Source of the DNA: Ruminococcus sp. AF41-9
GTDB lineage: Bacteria > Bacillota > Clostridia > Lachnospirales > Lachnospiraceae
DNA: 64,000 bases
Reading direction: 5' to 3'
NCBI RefSeq assembly: GCF_003477525.1
Contig: NZ_QUDO01000010.1
Span: 30,823-94,822, forward strand
Made by a program: the position numbers and the translations under genes. A model generated the notes under the pieces. That model saw only the letters and a program-made list of their open reading frames with translations, did not search any database and was not told the origin of the DNA. Shown here in pieces: positions 32,501-42,493 of the stretch (the first letter of the stretch is position 1; the number at the start of each line of letters is the position of its first letter).

Positions 32501-34070
32501 CAATACGGAACGGAATCGGAACTTTCGGATTGACAAATGTGGAAAAACGATCCGTAATCTCCCCGTTTTCCACCAGAACCGCACCGATTTCAATAATCTG
32601 ACATGTCAGAGATGAGAAACCCGTTGTCTCGATATCAAAAACCACAAATCTTCCATCCAGTTTCTGACCTTTTCCATTAGTTACCATACCCTTCAGATCA
32701 TCTACCAGATAAGCTTCCATTCCATAAAGTACCTTGAAATCAGACTCCTTCGGCACACATCCGCCCCAGGCATCAAAACAATGGTTTGCTTCCGGGAACG
32801 CCTGAACCACTCCGTGGTCCGTGATAGCAATCGCCTTGTGTCCCCACTCATAGGCACGTTTTACCAGAGACTTCGCATCCGTCACACCATCCATATCACT
32901 CATCTTGGTATGACAATGCAGCTCCACTCGTTTCTGCGGACTGGTATCCACTCTGGCTGTGGTAAAGCTGGCAATCTTCTTGATTCCCGCAATAGAAGCA
33001 ATCGTCAATTCACTGTCAAAACGGTCCACCGTAGTCACACCACGAAACTTCAGAAAAGACCCCTTCTTCACATGCTCCGTAACCTCCGGAACCTGCTCAT
33101 TTCTCAGGAACATTTTCACCACAATACTGTCTGTAAAATCCGTGATCGGGAAAATCAGGATGGTTTTTTCATTACGGATCTGTCTTGCTTCCACTTCCAT
33201 AACCTGACCTCTGACAATAACCTCTCCCATCTCTCCGGTGATCGTCTCCAGAGGAATCGCTTCCCCTTCGAAGTCTCTTCCATAAATAACATCCGGGTTG
33301 CTGTCCTTTCGGAATCCGCCACGGAAATCGCCTTTCTTGTCTCTGCGGTCTCCAAAAGACGGCTTCTTCTCCTGTCTGTCCGCTTTCTCCTGCTTCTGTG
33401 CAGCCCCTTCCGCCTTCTTCTCCTTTTTCTCCGCTTTCTTTTCCGAATCCCCGGAACTCTCCGCCTGAGTCTCATCCTTCTTACTGCTCATCTTCGCATG
33501 ACGGATCACATTCTCCACTTCCTGCGCAATCTGAACAGCCGCATTTCTCCGGTATTTACTTTCCTCTGTTTCCACAAAATCCAGATCCACACGCAGGTCC
33601 ATTCCACATCTCTCACAGAAAACCTTATGAAGATACTCGATCAGAATCTCACTTTTCTCCCTGGCGATCACAGAATCCGGAAGGATCATACGGAGATCAT
33701 TTTCCCCGGGAAAAGTAATCTGCGCCTGTTTGAACATATTGTACTCAAGCATATTGTAATTACGCAGTTCCAGTTCCATACTCGAACGATACGTCTCCAG
33801 AAAATTCTGTGGCGTATACTGCCCCGACAGACGGAATTTCTCGATCACCGTAACCGTAACTCCAAGTCCCGCAAAAAGCTGCCTCTCAATCTGATCTTCC
33901 AGCTCAAAAATATGCTTCTTGTGAATCCACCTCTCACTTCTGATATAAACCCAGATATGCGTCTTGGCAGGATTACAGGAAACCTTCGTCACCAGCACCA
34001 TATCCAGCAGCTCTTCCAGCTCCTTCTTCACTTTTAAATTAGGAAACACTTCAAAAAAATCTTTTTCCAA
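29564..34070 (-). CDS. polC: DNA polymerase III alpha subunit, PolC type (two frameshifts)
   Basis: The replicative polymerase of low-GC Firmicutes, about 1502 residues. In order: N-terminal domain, a Lys/Glu-rich low-complexity insert (about 195-265), OB fold, a PHP domain split by the DEDD exonuclease (VVFDIETTGF, HNADFDMGF), a zinc ribbon (CPNPEC, CPKCG), and the polymerase core with the Asp residues in PDIDLNFSGEY. The frame breaks twice: near 30880, LAEK should continue TAFGYVKNYFEERG (one A lost from AAAA), and near 30649, FDYH should continue SIDGNLLKLDILG (one T lost). Both look like sequence errors in an essential gene. The start is TTG at 34068-34070, with GAGGAG about eight bases before; no ATG fits. 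Confidence 0.93.
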
Positions 34071-34097
34071 AATAAATACTCCTCAGAAAACATCTTC

Positions 34098-35156
34098 TCA
34101 ATCTGTCCAGTTCAGAAGCTCCTGACGCAGTCTTTCCAGAAGCTGATCCTCCGGAACCTTTTCCACAATCTCTCCGTGCTTGATCAGAAGACCCACGCCG
34201 ACACCGCCGGCAATTCCGATATCTGCCTCTTTCGCTTCTCCCGGGCCATTTACCACACAGCCCATAACCGCAACTTTAATATCCAGCGGAATATCCTGAA
34301 CCATAGTTTCCACCTGATTCGCAAGACCAATCAGGTCTATCTGCGTACGGCCACAGGTTGGACATGAAACAACTTCCACCCCGCCCTTACGCAGGCCAAG
34401 AGTCTTCAGAATCCTCTTCGCAGATTTAATTTCCTCCAGCGGAGCTCCGGTAAGAGAAACACGGATCGTATCTCCGATTCCCTGATTCAGAATAATTCCA
34501 AGTCCAACCGCAGATTTAATATTTCCGGAATACAGCGTTCCCGCCTCCGTAATCCCCACATGAAGCGGATAATTCGTCTGCTTTGCGATCAGCTCATGCG
34601 CCTTTGCACACATCAGAACATCCGAAGATTTAATACTGATCACCAGATTATCATAACCCAGTTCTTCAATAATACGCACCTTATCCAGCGCACTCTCCAC
34701 CAGACCTTCTGCCGTCACACCATGATATTTTTCCACCAGCTCCTTCTCCAGAGAACCACTGTTTACACCGACACGGATCGGAATCCCACGCTCCTTCGCC
34801 ACATCGACAACCGCCTTGATCCTCTCCGTACTTCCAATATTTCCCGGATTGATACGAATCTTATCCGCACCATTCTCCATAGCAGCAATCGCCAGTCTGT
34901 AATCAAAATGAATATCCGCAACCAGTGGAATATGAATCTGCTTCTTAATCTCCTTTAACGCCTTCGCAGCCTCCATCGTCGGAACCGCACAGCGGATGAT
35001 CTCACATCCCGCCTGCTCCAACGCCAGAATCTGAGCCACCGTCTGCTCCACATCCTCCGTCTTCGTATTCGTCATAGACTGGATCAGAATCGGGTTCCCC
35101 CCTCCGATCATCCTGTCCCCAATCCGAATCACCTTCGTATGATCTCTATATGCCAT
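34098..35156 (-). CDS. ispG: HMBPP synthase (flavodoxin-dependent)
   Basis: The 352-residue iron-sulfur enzyme that converts MEcPP to HMBPP in the non-mevalonate isoprenoid pathway. The start TKVIRIGDRMIGGGNPILIQSM is typical. The cluster cysteines are in SCPTCGRTQ and MGCVVNGPGEA; the Glu of the last motif is the fourth ligand. AGGAGG lies nine bases before the ATG. It precedes polC by 27 bases on the same strand, so they are likely co-transcribed. The usual upstream partners rseP and dxr are not here; telA takes their place. Confidence 0.95.
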   Translation of the reverse strand: MAYRDHTKVIRIGDRMIGGGNPILIQSMTNTKTEDVEQTVAQILALEQAGCEIIRCAVPTMEAAKALKEIKKQIHIPLVADIHFDYRLAIAAMENGADKIRINPGNIGSTERIKAVVDVAKERGIPIRVGVNSGSLEKELVEKYHGVTAEGLVESALDKVRIIEELGYDNLVISIKSSDVLMCAKAHELIAKQTNYPLHVGITEAGTLYSGNIKSAVGLGIILNQGIGDTIRVSLTGAPLEEIKSAKRILKTLGLRKGGVEVVSCPTCGRTQIDLIGLANQVETMVQDIPLDIKVAVMGCVVNGPGEAKEADIGIAGGVGVGLLIKHGEIVEKVPEDQLLERLRQELLNWTD

Positions 35157-35169
35157 TTTATTTTTCCTC

Positions 35170-36312
35170 CTAACGCCTGATCTCCAACAGCTTCTTCTTC
35201 AACTCATCTTCCATCTTACGCATTTCCAGCTCCGCTGCCTGACGCTTCTCCCGTCCTTCCTTCTGAATCCGCATCACATCATCCAGAGTCTGAATCAAAT
35301 CCGCATTCGTCTTCTGCAATGTCTCAATATCCACAATTCCACGCTCAGAAGCCTTCGCAGTTTCCACTGTCGCCATATGAAGCGTCTCCGCATTTTTTCT
35401 CAACAGCTCATTCGTCAGATCCGTCACCTGTTTCTGCGCCTGCGCCGCCTCTGTAGAATGTGCAATTCCCAGTGCCAGAACCATCTGACTCTTCCAGAGC
35501 GGAATCGTATTTACAATCGTAGTCTGAATTTTCTCCACCATACTGGTATCATTATTCTGGATCAGACGGATCTGCGGTGCCGTCTGCATGGAAATCGTAC
35601 GCGTCAGCTCCAGATCATGCAGCTTCTTTTCAAAACGGTTGCACTTCTCATCCAGATCCTTCGCAACCTGCGCATCCTCCGGAAGCCCACTCATCGCCGC
35701 CTTATTCTGCAGTTCCGGCAGCTTCCCGTTCCTCATCTCCTCCAGCTTCTTCTTACCAGCCAGAATATACATCGTCAGTTCCTTAAAATAATTCAGATTC
35801 TGCTCATACATCTTATCCAGCATCGCAGAATCCTTCATCAGCCGAACCTGATGCTGTTCCAGAGCATCCGTGATCTTTTCCACATTCACTTCCGCTTTGG
35901 CATACTTATTCTTCATATTCTCAATCTTCGAAGACTGCTTCTTAAAAAAGCCAAAAAATCCCCTGTCCTCTTCCACATCAAAATTCTTCAGCTCTCCGAC
36001 AACACCCGAAATCAGATCCCCCACCTCGCCCAGATCCTGCGTCTTCACATTCTCCAGCGCAGTATTGGAAAAATCCGCCATCTTCTTCTGTGTCCCTGCT
36101 CCATACTGCAAAATCTGATTCGTATTCTCAATGTCAATCTTCGCAGCAAAATCCTCCACCATCTTCTGCTCCGCCGGTGTCAACACCGGCTGCTCCGGCT
36201 TCGTCTGCACCTGAACCTGCGGTTCTGACACTTCCGGCTCCAATTCCCCCAGATCCGGTTCCAGAGTCAATGACGGTGCCTCCATCTCAAAATCCTTAAA
36301 ATCTTCTCCCAT
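35170..36312 (-). CDS. TelA-like toxic anion resistance protein
   Basis: A 380-residue, mostly helical cytosolic protein of the TelA family (PF05816), linked to tellurite and cell-envelope stress in other bacteria. The N-terminus is acidic, followed by the family core from DFAAKIDIENTNQILQYGAGTQKKMADFS and a long coiled-coil region rich in Lys, Glu and Gln (about 130-350). The ATG at 36312 follows AAGGAGAAGGA; an earlier Met has no support. It lies 13 bases before ispG and 102 bases after the xpaC-like gene. An xpaC-telA pair is the usual arrangement in Bacillus and Clostridia. The biochemical role is not settled. Confidence 0.88.
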   Translation of the reverse strand: MGEDFKDFEMEAPSLTLEPDLGELEPEVSEPQVQVQTKPEQPVLTPAEQKMVEDFAAKIDIENTNQILQYGAGTQKKMADFSNTALENVKTQDLGEVGDLISGVVGELKNFDVEEDRGFFGFFKKQSSKIENMKNKYAKAEVNVEKITDALEQHQVRLMKDSAMLDKMYEQNLNYFKELTMYILAGKKKLEEMRNGKLPELQNKAAMSGLPEDAQVAKDLDEKCNRFEKKLHDLELTRTISMQTAPQIRLIQNNDTSMVEKIQTTIVNTIPLWKSQMVLALGIAHSTEAAQAQKQVTDLTNELLRKNAETLHMATVETAKASERGIVDIETLQKTNADLIQTLDDVMRIQKEGREKRQAAELEMRKMEDELKKKLLEIRR

Positions 36313-36414
36313 TTGTCCTTCTCCTTTTCTCTCTGACAGAACTTTCCTGCTGACAGCAATCCGCAAACCACCTCACAGCTCTCATCCCGTCCGTCACATC
36401 TGCCCTATATATTT

Positions 36415-37724
36415 TTATTTATCATTTTTCATTCTTGCAAAATCATCTTCCGTCAGACCCTCCTGCGCCAGCAATGTATGCAGCACAGAAATATCCGTAG
36501 AAACATCCCACGCAGTATCCTGAAAAACAGAATCCAGCAGCTTTTCAAATGCCTGATTCAAAGTATCCAGCGTATCCTCAATCTCCCTTTTGGAAGACTG
36601 AATATTCTCACCCTGAACCGGCTGTGTATCCATCTCTTCATACGCATCCAGCAGTTTCACAGTCATCGGCAGATAATAATCCATCATCTTCTTCAGATCC
36701 GGAATAATCTCCGGATGCTTCTGCGCACGTTCAAAAATCTTCTCCACGATCAGTTCCATTCTGGATATCTTGACAGAAATCTCCACTCCCGGAATCGCAT
36801 CATTACTCTCATGAATCTTCTTCAGATATTCATTCCCCTTATCCAGAACCTCCTGCACCTCCGGAGGCATATTCTCTCTGCTCCTCTGCATCTGTTCCTG
36901 CCGTAGCTCCTCTTCCTTCTTCTTTTTCTCCAGAGCCTTCTGCGTCTGCGTATACTGCTGATAAGTCTCATTACTTGTGATCAGGCAGGTTTCCTGAGCA
37001 TCCATATGCCCCTGACGAAACCACCCACTGTCGATCATCTTCCGTACATCCTTCTTTACAAACTTCACCGGCTTATTAACTGCCTGAGAAAGCTGCTCCA
37101 GATTGCAGTAAGTATGCGTACCCAATGTCCCTACATACTTCTGAAAACGCTCCAGTTTCCCCAGCTTCTTCAGACCGCCTGCCAGAAGCCCAAACCCGGT
37201 CAGTGCTCCCGCAGCCATAAAACAGGTACCACCGATCACCAGCGAATTCATATGCCCTACTGCCCCGAAATACTCAGAGCCAGAGTTCCAAGCCCCATAC
37301 CACTCGCCAGAATACCACCGGATATGGACAACATCAGCCCCTTCATCTTCCCACCGGTATTCTTTTCATACAAAACAGCAAGCTCCCTTTTCCTCTCCTG
37401 CTGCTTTCGGGCAAGCTCTCTCTCCTGTTCCTTCGCCTGCTCACGCTCCCGCTTTCTTCTTTCTTCAAATTCTTTCGTCTTATTCTGATACTTCTCATGA
37501 TCTCCGGACTGCGCATTCCCCGTTCCAAACACACTGTTCAGCCCGTTCTTTATCGCCTCACCGCCCGAATCCACCGCTGAATTTACCGCTCTGTTCACAG
37601 TCTCCCCAACCGTTTCACGGATATCCTCCGTCATCTGACGATAATCCTTCGTAGAAACTGCCCTGTCTATAATATCCTTAATCTTCTCTCCAAGATCCCC
37701 TAAATTTTCAAAATTTTCACTCAT
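36415..37724 (-). CDS. XpaC-family membrane protein (one frameshift)
   Basis: About 436 residues once joined. The N-terminal part (MSENFENLGDLGEKIKDIID) has charged coiled-coil repeats, then comes a membrane hairpin, and the C-terminal 250 residues match the XpaC (5-bromo-4-chloroindolyl phosphate hydrolysis) family beside TelA. At first sight there are two genes with a five-base gap, but the join lies inside the hydrophobic hairpin. Adding one G to GGGG near 37264 gives TLALSISGAVGHMNSLVIGG, a natural continuation. The ATG at 37724 follows CAGGT. XpaC-TelA pairs occur widely in Firmicutes; the function remains unknown. Confidence 0.78.
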
Positions 37725-37891
37725 TCTGTACCTGATTTTTCCTTCCGAATCTGTATTTTTCCATCTTCTGCAATCTATTTCCATGCAAAATATTTCTAAA
37801 CTAAAAACTCCAATTTGCTATCCCATATTATAACGAAGTCAGAAGTAAAAAACAAGGTTTTGTCATTTTGTATCTTTCATCAAAAAGGAGA

Positions 37892-37954
37892 GTCAAGCAG
37901 ATATTCGCAATCCGCTTTGCTACTTGCTCATAACCAAATAACTGCTCCGCAAAA
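37892..37954. repeat. REP-like repeat, family A copy 3
   Basis: GTCAAGCAGATATTCGCA then ATCCGCTTTGCTACTTGC and ATAACCAAATAACTGCTCCGC. It lies between the divergent xpaC-like and ilvE genes. Confidence 0.75.
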
Positions 37955-37980
37955 TTTTACAAAAAAAATAAAATTCCCCA

Positions 37981-38009
37981 TTGAAGTTAACAGACAAAAG
38001 TTTTACAAT
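37981..38009 (+). promoter_or_regulatory. ilvE promoter
   Basis: TTGAAG at 37981-37986 and TACAAT at 38004-38009 with a 17-base spacer, about 65 bases before the start codon. Confidence 0.6.
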
Positions 38010-38079
38010 GGTAAAGAGATAAACAGTAATCACACTTCAAAACTACTGTAAATATGTGTGAACGGAGGAAAGATTCATT

Positions 38080-39105
38080 ATGGAAAAAAAGAATATCGAC
38101 TGGGGCAACATCGGCTTCGGTTATGTACAGACAGATTATCGCTACGTATCCAAATTCAAAGACGGTGCATGGGATGCCGGTGAACTCACCACAGACCCGA
38201 ACGTAACCCTCAACGAATGCGCAGGCGTATTCCAGTACGCACAGACAGCATTCGAAGGAATGAAAGCATACACCACAGAAGATGGTCATATCGTTACCTT
38301 CCGTCCTGACTTAAACGCAGAACGTATGGCAAACTCCGCAAAAAGACTGGAAATGCCAGTATTCCCGGAAGACCGCTTCGTTGATGCCATCGTTCAGACA
38401 GTAAAAGCAAACGCAGCATACGTTCCACCATACGGCTCAGGAGCAACCTTATACGTCCGTCCTTACATGATGGGAACCAACCCGGTAATCGGCGTAAAAC
38501 CAGCTGACGAATACATGTTCCGTGTATTCACCACACCTGTAGGTCCATACTTCAAAGGCGGCGCCAAACCAATTACAATCCGTGTCACAGACTTCGACCG
38601 TGCCGCACCTCACGGAACAGGACACATCAAAGCAGGTCTTAACTATGCAATGAGCTTACATGCAATCGTAGACGCTCACAAAAACGGCTTCGATGAAAAC
38701 ATGTACCTCGATGCAGCTACACGTACAAAAGTAGAAGAAACCGGCGGAGCCAACTTCATCTTCGTTACCAAAGACGGCAAAGTCGTAACACCGAAGTCAG
38801 ACAGCATCCTTCCATCTATCACCCGTCGTTCCTTAATCTATGTAGCAAAGGAATACCTCGGATTAGAAGCAGAAGAAAGAGAAGTATACTTCGATGAAGT
38901 AAAAGATTTCGCAGAATGCGGTCTCTGCGGTACTGCAGCAGTTATCTCTCCTGTCGGAAAGATCGTTGACCACGGCAAAGAAATCTGCTTCCCAAGCGGA
39001 ATGGAAAAAATGGGTCCGGTTATCCAGAAACTCTACGACACATTAACAGGCATCCAGATGGGACGCATCCAGGCTCCTGAAGGATGGTTAAAAGTAATCG
39101 AATAA
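38080..39105 (+). CDS. ilvE: Branched-chain amino acid aminotransferase
   Basis: The 341-residue PLP enzyme, fold type IV, transaminates the keto acids of leucine, isoleucine and valine. FQYAQTAFEGMKAY near the N-terminus, the lysine in GTGHIKAGLNYAMSLHA, and EETGGANFIFV with SILPSITRRS are family hallmarks; length fits the larger IlvE branch. CGGAGGAAAG precedes the ATG. It is monocistronic with a strong terminator. Codons favour C-ending forms, as in the GH13 gene at 43039, which suggests high expression. Confidence 0.95.
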   Translation: MEKKNIDWGNIGFGYVQTDYRYVSKFKDGAWDAGELTTDPNVTLNECAGVFQYAQTAFEGMKAYTTEDGHIVTFRPDLNAERMANSAKRLEMPVFPEDRFVDAIVQTVKANAAYVPPYGSGATLYVRPYMMGTNPVIGVKPADEYMFRVFTTPVGPYFKGGAKPITIRVTDFDRAAPHGTGHIKAGLNYAMSLHAIVDAHKNGFDENMYLDAATRTKVEETGGANFIFVTKDGKVVTPKSDSILPSITRRSLIYVAKEYLGLEAEEREVYFDEVKDFAECGLCGTAAVISPVGKIVDHGKEICFPSGMEKMGPVIQKLYDTLTGIQMGRIQAPEGWLKVIE

Positions 39106-39140
39106 TTCTTATTCAGGCTTTTACAGTTATATAGCAAAAA

Positions 39141-39191
39141 ACATCCAGCAGAATACACCATTAACGATGTTTCTGCTGGATGTTTTCTGTT
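39141..39191 (+). terminator. ilvE terminator
   Basis: ACATCCAGCAGAA and TTCTGCTGGATGT form a perfect 13-base stem with TTTTCTGTTTTT following. Confidence 0.88.
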
Positions 39192-39256
39192 TTTCAAACA
39201 TTTTCTGATATCAGTCGCCTGACAATCACTGATTCTTTCTCCCCTGATATCCATGA

Positions 39257-39628
<372 letters not shown>

Positions 39629-39653
39629 AATAAATTTCTCATATACTATACCA

Positions 39654-39707
39654 AAAGGAAGTTGCTGCAAAACAGATAAAAATCTATGATGCAGCAACTT
39701 CCTTTCC
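39654..39707. terminator. Hairpin between the GH13 relic and folA
   Basis: AAAGGAAGTTGCTGCA and TGCAGCAACTTCCTTT form a perfect 16-base stem with a 19-base loop. It is T-flanked on the plus strand and would also serve folA on the minus strand. Confidence 0.75.
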
Positions 39708-39793
39708 TTTGTTCAAAAATTGAAAAACATTTTATCCTTTTCCAGCAGGAAGACTCCCAGCTCTAAAGGATGCCACTTTTCCATCTCATATTT

Positions 39794-40285
39794 TTACTTT
39801 TTTCTCTCATATTTCACAAACTGGTATTCCAGATCAAAATATGTCTGCTCATCACTCTCTCCGGTGATCTCCCATTCATCGTCCTCATCCAGATTCGGGA
39901 AATGGCTGTCTGCCTCATAAGCAAAATCAATCTTTGTTACATGAGCCACATCACAGTATGGCAGCATCTGCGCATAAATACTGTCACCGCCGATACAATA
40001 GACATCCTCTGTCGGATACTTCTTTACTTCTTCCAGTGCTTCCTCAATACTGTGTACCACAGTCGCACCCTTTGCATCATAATCCGGATTCTTTGTGATT
40101 ACAATATTCACTCTGTTCTTTAACGGAAGTCCGTTTGGAAAACTTTCCAGAGTCTTTCTTCCCATTACAACTACTTTTCCACTTGTTTCTTCGCGAAACA
40201 TCTTCATATCTGCCGGGATACTTACAAGAAGTTTATTGTCCTTGCCAATTCCCCAGTTCTGGTCTGCTGCTACGATAATATTCAT
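39794..40285 (-). CDS. folA: Dihydrofolate reductase
   Basis: A 163-residue enzyme that regenerates tetrahydrofolate from dihydrofolate with NADPH. IIVAADQNWGIGKDNKL, the segment VVVMGRKTLESFPNG and VYCIGGDSIYAQML are the expected active-site and cofactor stretches. It lies 99 bases after thyA in the same direction; ThyA makes dihydrofolate, so they form a functional pair. The gap holds a family A repeat. Confidence 0.95.
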   Translation of the reverse strand: MNIIVAADQNWGIGKDNKLLVSIPADMKMFREETSGKVVVMGRKTLESFPNGLPLKNRVNIVITKNPDYDAKGATVVHSIEEALEEVKKYPTEDVYCIGGDSIYAQMLPYCDVAHVTKIDFAYEADSHFPNLDEDDEWEITGESDEQTYFDLEYQFVKYERKK

Positions 40286-40318
40286 GATAACGCTTCCTCT
40301 CTTAATCTTTATCCTTTT

Positions 40319-40384
40319 GTCAGGCGGACAAAAGCATCCCCTTCGCTACGCGGCTCTACACCAAATAACTGCTCCGCAGTTTGG
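40319..40384. repeat. REP-like repeat, family A copy 4 (variant)
   Basis: GTCAGGCGGACAAAAGCATC, CCTTCGCTACGCGGCTC and ACCAAATAACTGCTCCGCAG. The stem is altered relative to copy 1, but the outer parts match copy 5 closely. It runs up to the thyA stop codon. Confidence 0.6.
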
Positions 40385-41233
40385 TTAAACAGCCACCGGA
40401 ATGTTCTTAATCTGTGGCCAGGTCTCATAATTCTCCACGATCAGATCATCTGTCGTGAACTGATAGAAATCTTTCACATCCGGGTTCAGCTTCACAACCG
40501 GTGCCGGATATGGTTTTCTCTTGATCATCTCTTTCACTACCGGGATATGGCGGTCATAGATATGACAGTCCGCAACCACATGAAGCAGTTCTCCGGCTTC
40601 CATATCACACACCTGTGCGATCATCATAAGCAGGATCGCATACTGGCAGACATTCCAGTTATTCGCAGTAAGAATATCCTGAGAACGTTGATTCAGAATC
40701 GCATTTAATGTCAGTTTCTCATTTCCCGGTGTCTGTGTTACATTGAATGTCATAGAATATGCACATGGATACAGATTCATCTCATGAAGGTCCTGATGGA
40801 CATAAATATTAGTCATAATTCTGCGACTGAATGGATTATTCTTCAGATCATAGATCACCCGGTCCACCTGATCCATCATGCCTTCTTTATACTCATGCTT
40901 TACACCAAGCTGATATCCATAAGCCTTACCGATAGACCCGTTCTCATCTGCCCAGCTGTCCCAGATATGGCTGTTCAGATCATGAATATTATTGGATTTC
41001 TTCTGCCAGATCCACAGAATTTCATCCATGGCACTCTTTAACGCAGTACGTCTCAGAGTCATAGCCGGAAATTCTTTTCTCAGGTCATATCTGTTTACCA
41101 CGCCAAATTTCTTGATCGTATAAGCCGGAGTTCCGTCCTCCCAGACCGGACGGACTTTTTCCCCCTCCGTACTTGTCCCATTCTCCAGAATATCCTGGCA
41201 CATTTTTATAAAAACATCATCTGCGTAACTCAT
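40385..41233 (-). CDS. thyA: Thymidylate synthase
   Basis: A 282-residue folate-dependent enzyme methylating dUMP to dTMP. The nucleophile Cys lies in NLYPCAYSMTF, and the phosphate and nucleotide-binding parts are in NQRSQDILTANNWNVCQYA and HVVADCHIYDRH. The residue after the catalytic Cys pair, His in the common PCH motif, is Ala here, and the family Asn is in NNWN. It is therefore a diverged, clostridial-type ThyA, not a close E. coli relative. AGGAGTGGAG precedes the ATG. It forms an operon with folA. Confidence 0.92.
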   Translation of the reverse strand: MSYADDVFIKMCQDILENGTSTEGEKVRPVWEDGTPAYTIKKFGVVNRYDLRKEFPAMTLRRTALKSAMDEILWIWQKKSNNIHDLNSHIWDSWADENGSIGKAYGYQLGVKHEYKEGMMDQVDRVIYDLKNNPFSRRIMTNIYVHQDLHEMNLYPCAYSMTFNVTQTPGNEKLTLNAILNQRSQDILTANNWNVCQYAILLMMIAQVCDMEAGELLHVVADCHIYDRHIPVVKEMIKRKPYPAPVVKLNPDVKDFYQFTTDDLIVENYETWPQIKNIPVAV

Positions 41234-41340
41234 GCTATCTCCACTCCTGTTTCCCTTATATTCTATTATATTCTCTTTTTTTCACACATTTACTGCATTA
41301 TAACATTTCATTCTTTTCTTCTCAACTGCATGCTCCCTAA

Positions 41341-42293
41341 TCACTCATGCAGCAGCCACAGCTTCTTCTCCAGACACCTGAATTCAACCCGTGTAACATC
41401 TCCACAATATTCGCCATCCGCATGCAGCACCATCGGTCTGTCCAATACCACACGGAAGCCCTTTTCATCACGAATCTGGAAGCCCTTGATTCCTTCCTGT
41501 TTCGCTGCCACCAGAAGTGGAAGCAGGAAAAAAGTTCTCCATTTGGCGATCCCGGATGCGCTGCTCATAGATAACAGACCATCCTGCGGAGATGCCTCAG
41601 GTGCCATCGGAACACCACCACCCTCAGCGGGCAGATTCATAGCTGCCGCAAAAATCATCTTCGGCAGGATATATCCACCATGTTCCGTGATCACCTTCCC
41701 ATTGGCAGTCTCCATTGTAAAAAGAGACTGTACCGTCAATGCAAGATATGTAAGTTTTCCCAGATGAAAACGATTTAAAACCTGTTTCATCTGGAATTGA
41801 GAGCCTTCTTACATACCAGAGCATCCAGTCCAAGTCCCGCACTGATTCCGAAAATCCTCGGCTTCTCACAGCCTTCCCATCTGACCTGCCCGAGATCAAT
41901 TCTGCGAAGCTCCAGTCCACTCTGATCTTTTCGGATACAGGCACAGATCTGTCTCAGACTCTCCTTCGGCGTCTTCGGAAGTTTCATATTTCTGCCGAAA
42001 TCATTTCCGGAACCTGTCGGAATCACTCCAAGCCTCACTCTGTCAAAATCCAAAATCCCGTTCAGAACCTCATTGATCGTACCGTCACCGCCCACCACCA
42101 GCAGATAAACAGGATCATTTCCCTTCCTGCCGGAAATTTTCTCTGCCAGTTTCGTCGCATGCCCCCGATATCTGGTCATATGCGCTTCATATTTTATTTT
42201 ATATCCCCGAAGCAGACGCTGCGTTTCCTTCCATACCCTGTGCGCCTGTCCGGTCCCCGCCCCATTATTTACAATAATCTGTATTCTTCTCAT
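41341..42293 (-). CDS. Diacylglycerol/lipid kinase, YegS type (one frameshift)
   Basis: About 317 residues repaired. The N-terminal nucleotide-binding domain has VGGDGTINEVLNGI and GVIPTGSGNDFGR, hallmarks of the DAGK catalytic family (PF00781), and the C-terminal domain is beta-rich. It should phosphorylate diacylglycerol or a related lipid at the membrane. The frame breaks near 41788: CKKALNSR should continue LKQVLNRFHLGK, recovered by adding one T. No TM helices are seen. It lies alone between thyA and the repeat block. Confidence 0.85.
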
Positions 42294-42332
42294 TTTTCCT
42301 CAATGCCATATCATAATATTCTGTATTTTCGT

Positions 42333-42402
42333 GGTCAAGCGGATATTCGCAATCCGCTTCGCTATGCGGCTCTACACCAAATAACTGCTCCACAGTTTAT
42401 CA
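42333..42402. repeat. REP-like repeat, family A copy 5
   Basis: GTCAAGCGGATATTCGCA and ATCCGCTTCGCTATGCGGC, identical to copy 1 through the palindrome, then CTACACCAAATAACTGCTCC as in copy 4. It opens a 745-base gene-free block (42294-43038). Confidence 0.8.
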
Positions 42403-42403
42403 G

Positions 42404-42487
42404 AAGGCGCTTGCACGCCTCCTGATACAGGCAAGTCCCCACCCCCTGCTTATTGCTTTTCGCAATTGAAGCAGGGGACTCACTTGA
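42404..42487. mobile_element. IS605-type right-end relic
   Basis: GGCGCTTGCACGCCTCCTG is followed by a hairpin whose arms AGTCCCC-CCCTGCTT and AAGCAGGG-GGGACT flank ATTGCTTTTCGCAAT, then CACTTGA. This resembles the terminal hairpins of IS200/IS605-family elements found after tnpB. No transposase reading frame remains. A chance terminator is the alternative. Confidence 0.4.
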
Positions 42488-42493
42488 TTTGAT

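Noticed and set aside
37251..37257. Two separate genes, a small coiled-coil membrane protein followed by a shorter XpaC protein
   Set aside because: The second has no ribosome site of its own and starts inside a membrane hairpin; one added G joins them into a typical XpaC-family protein.
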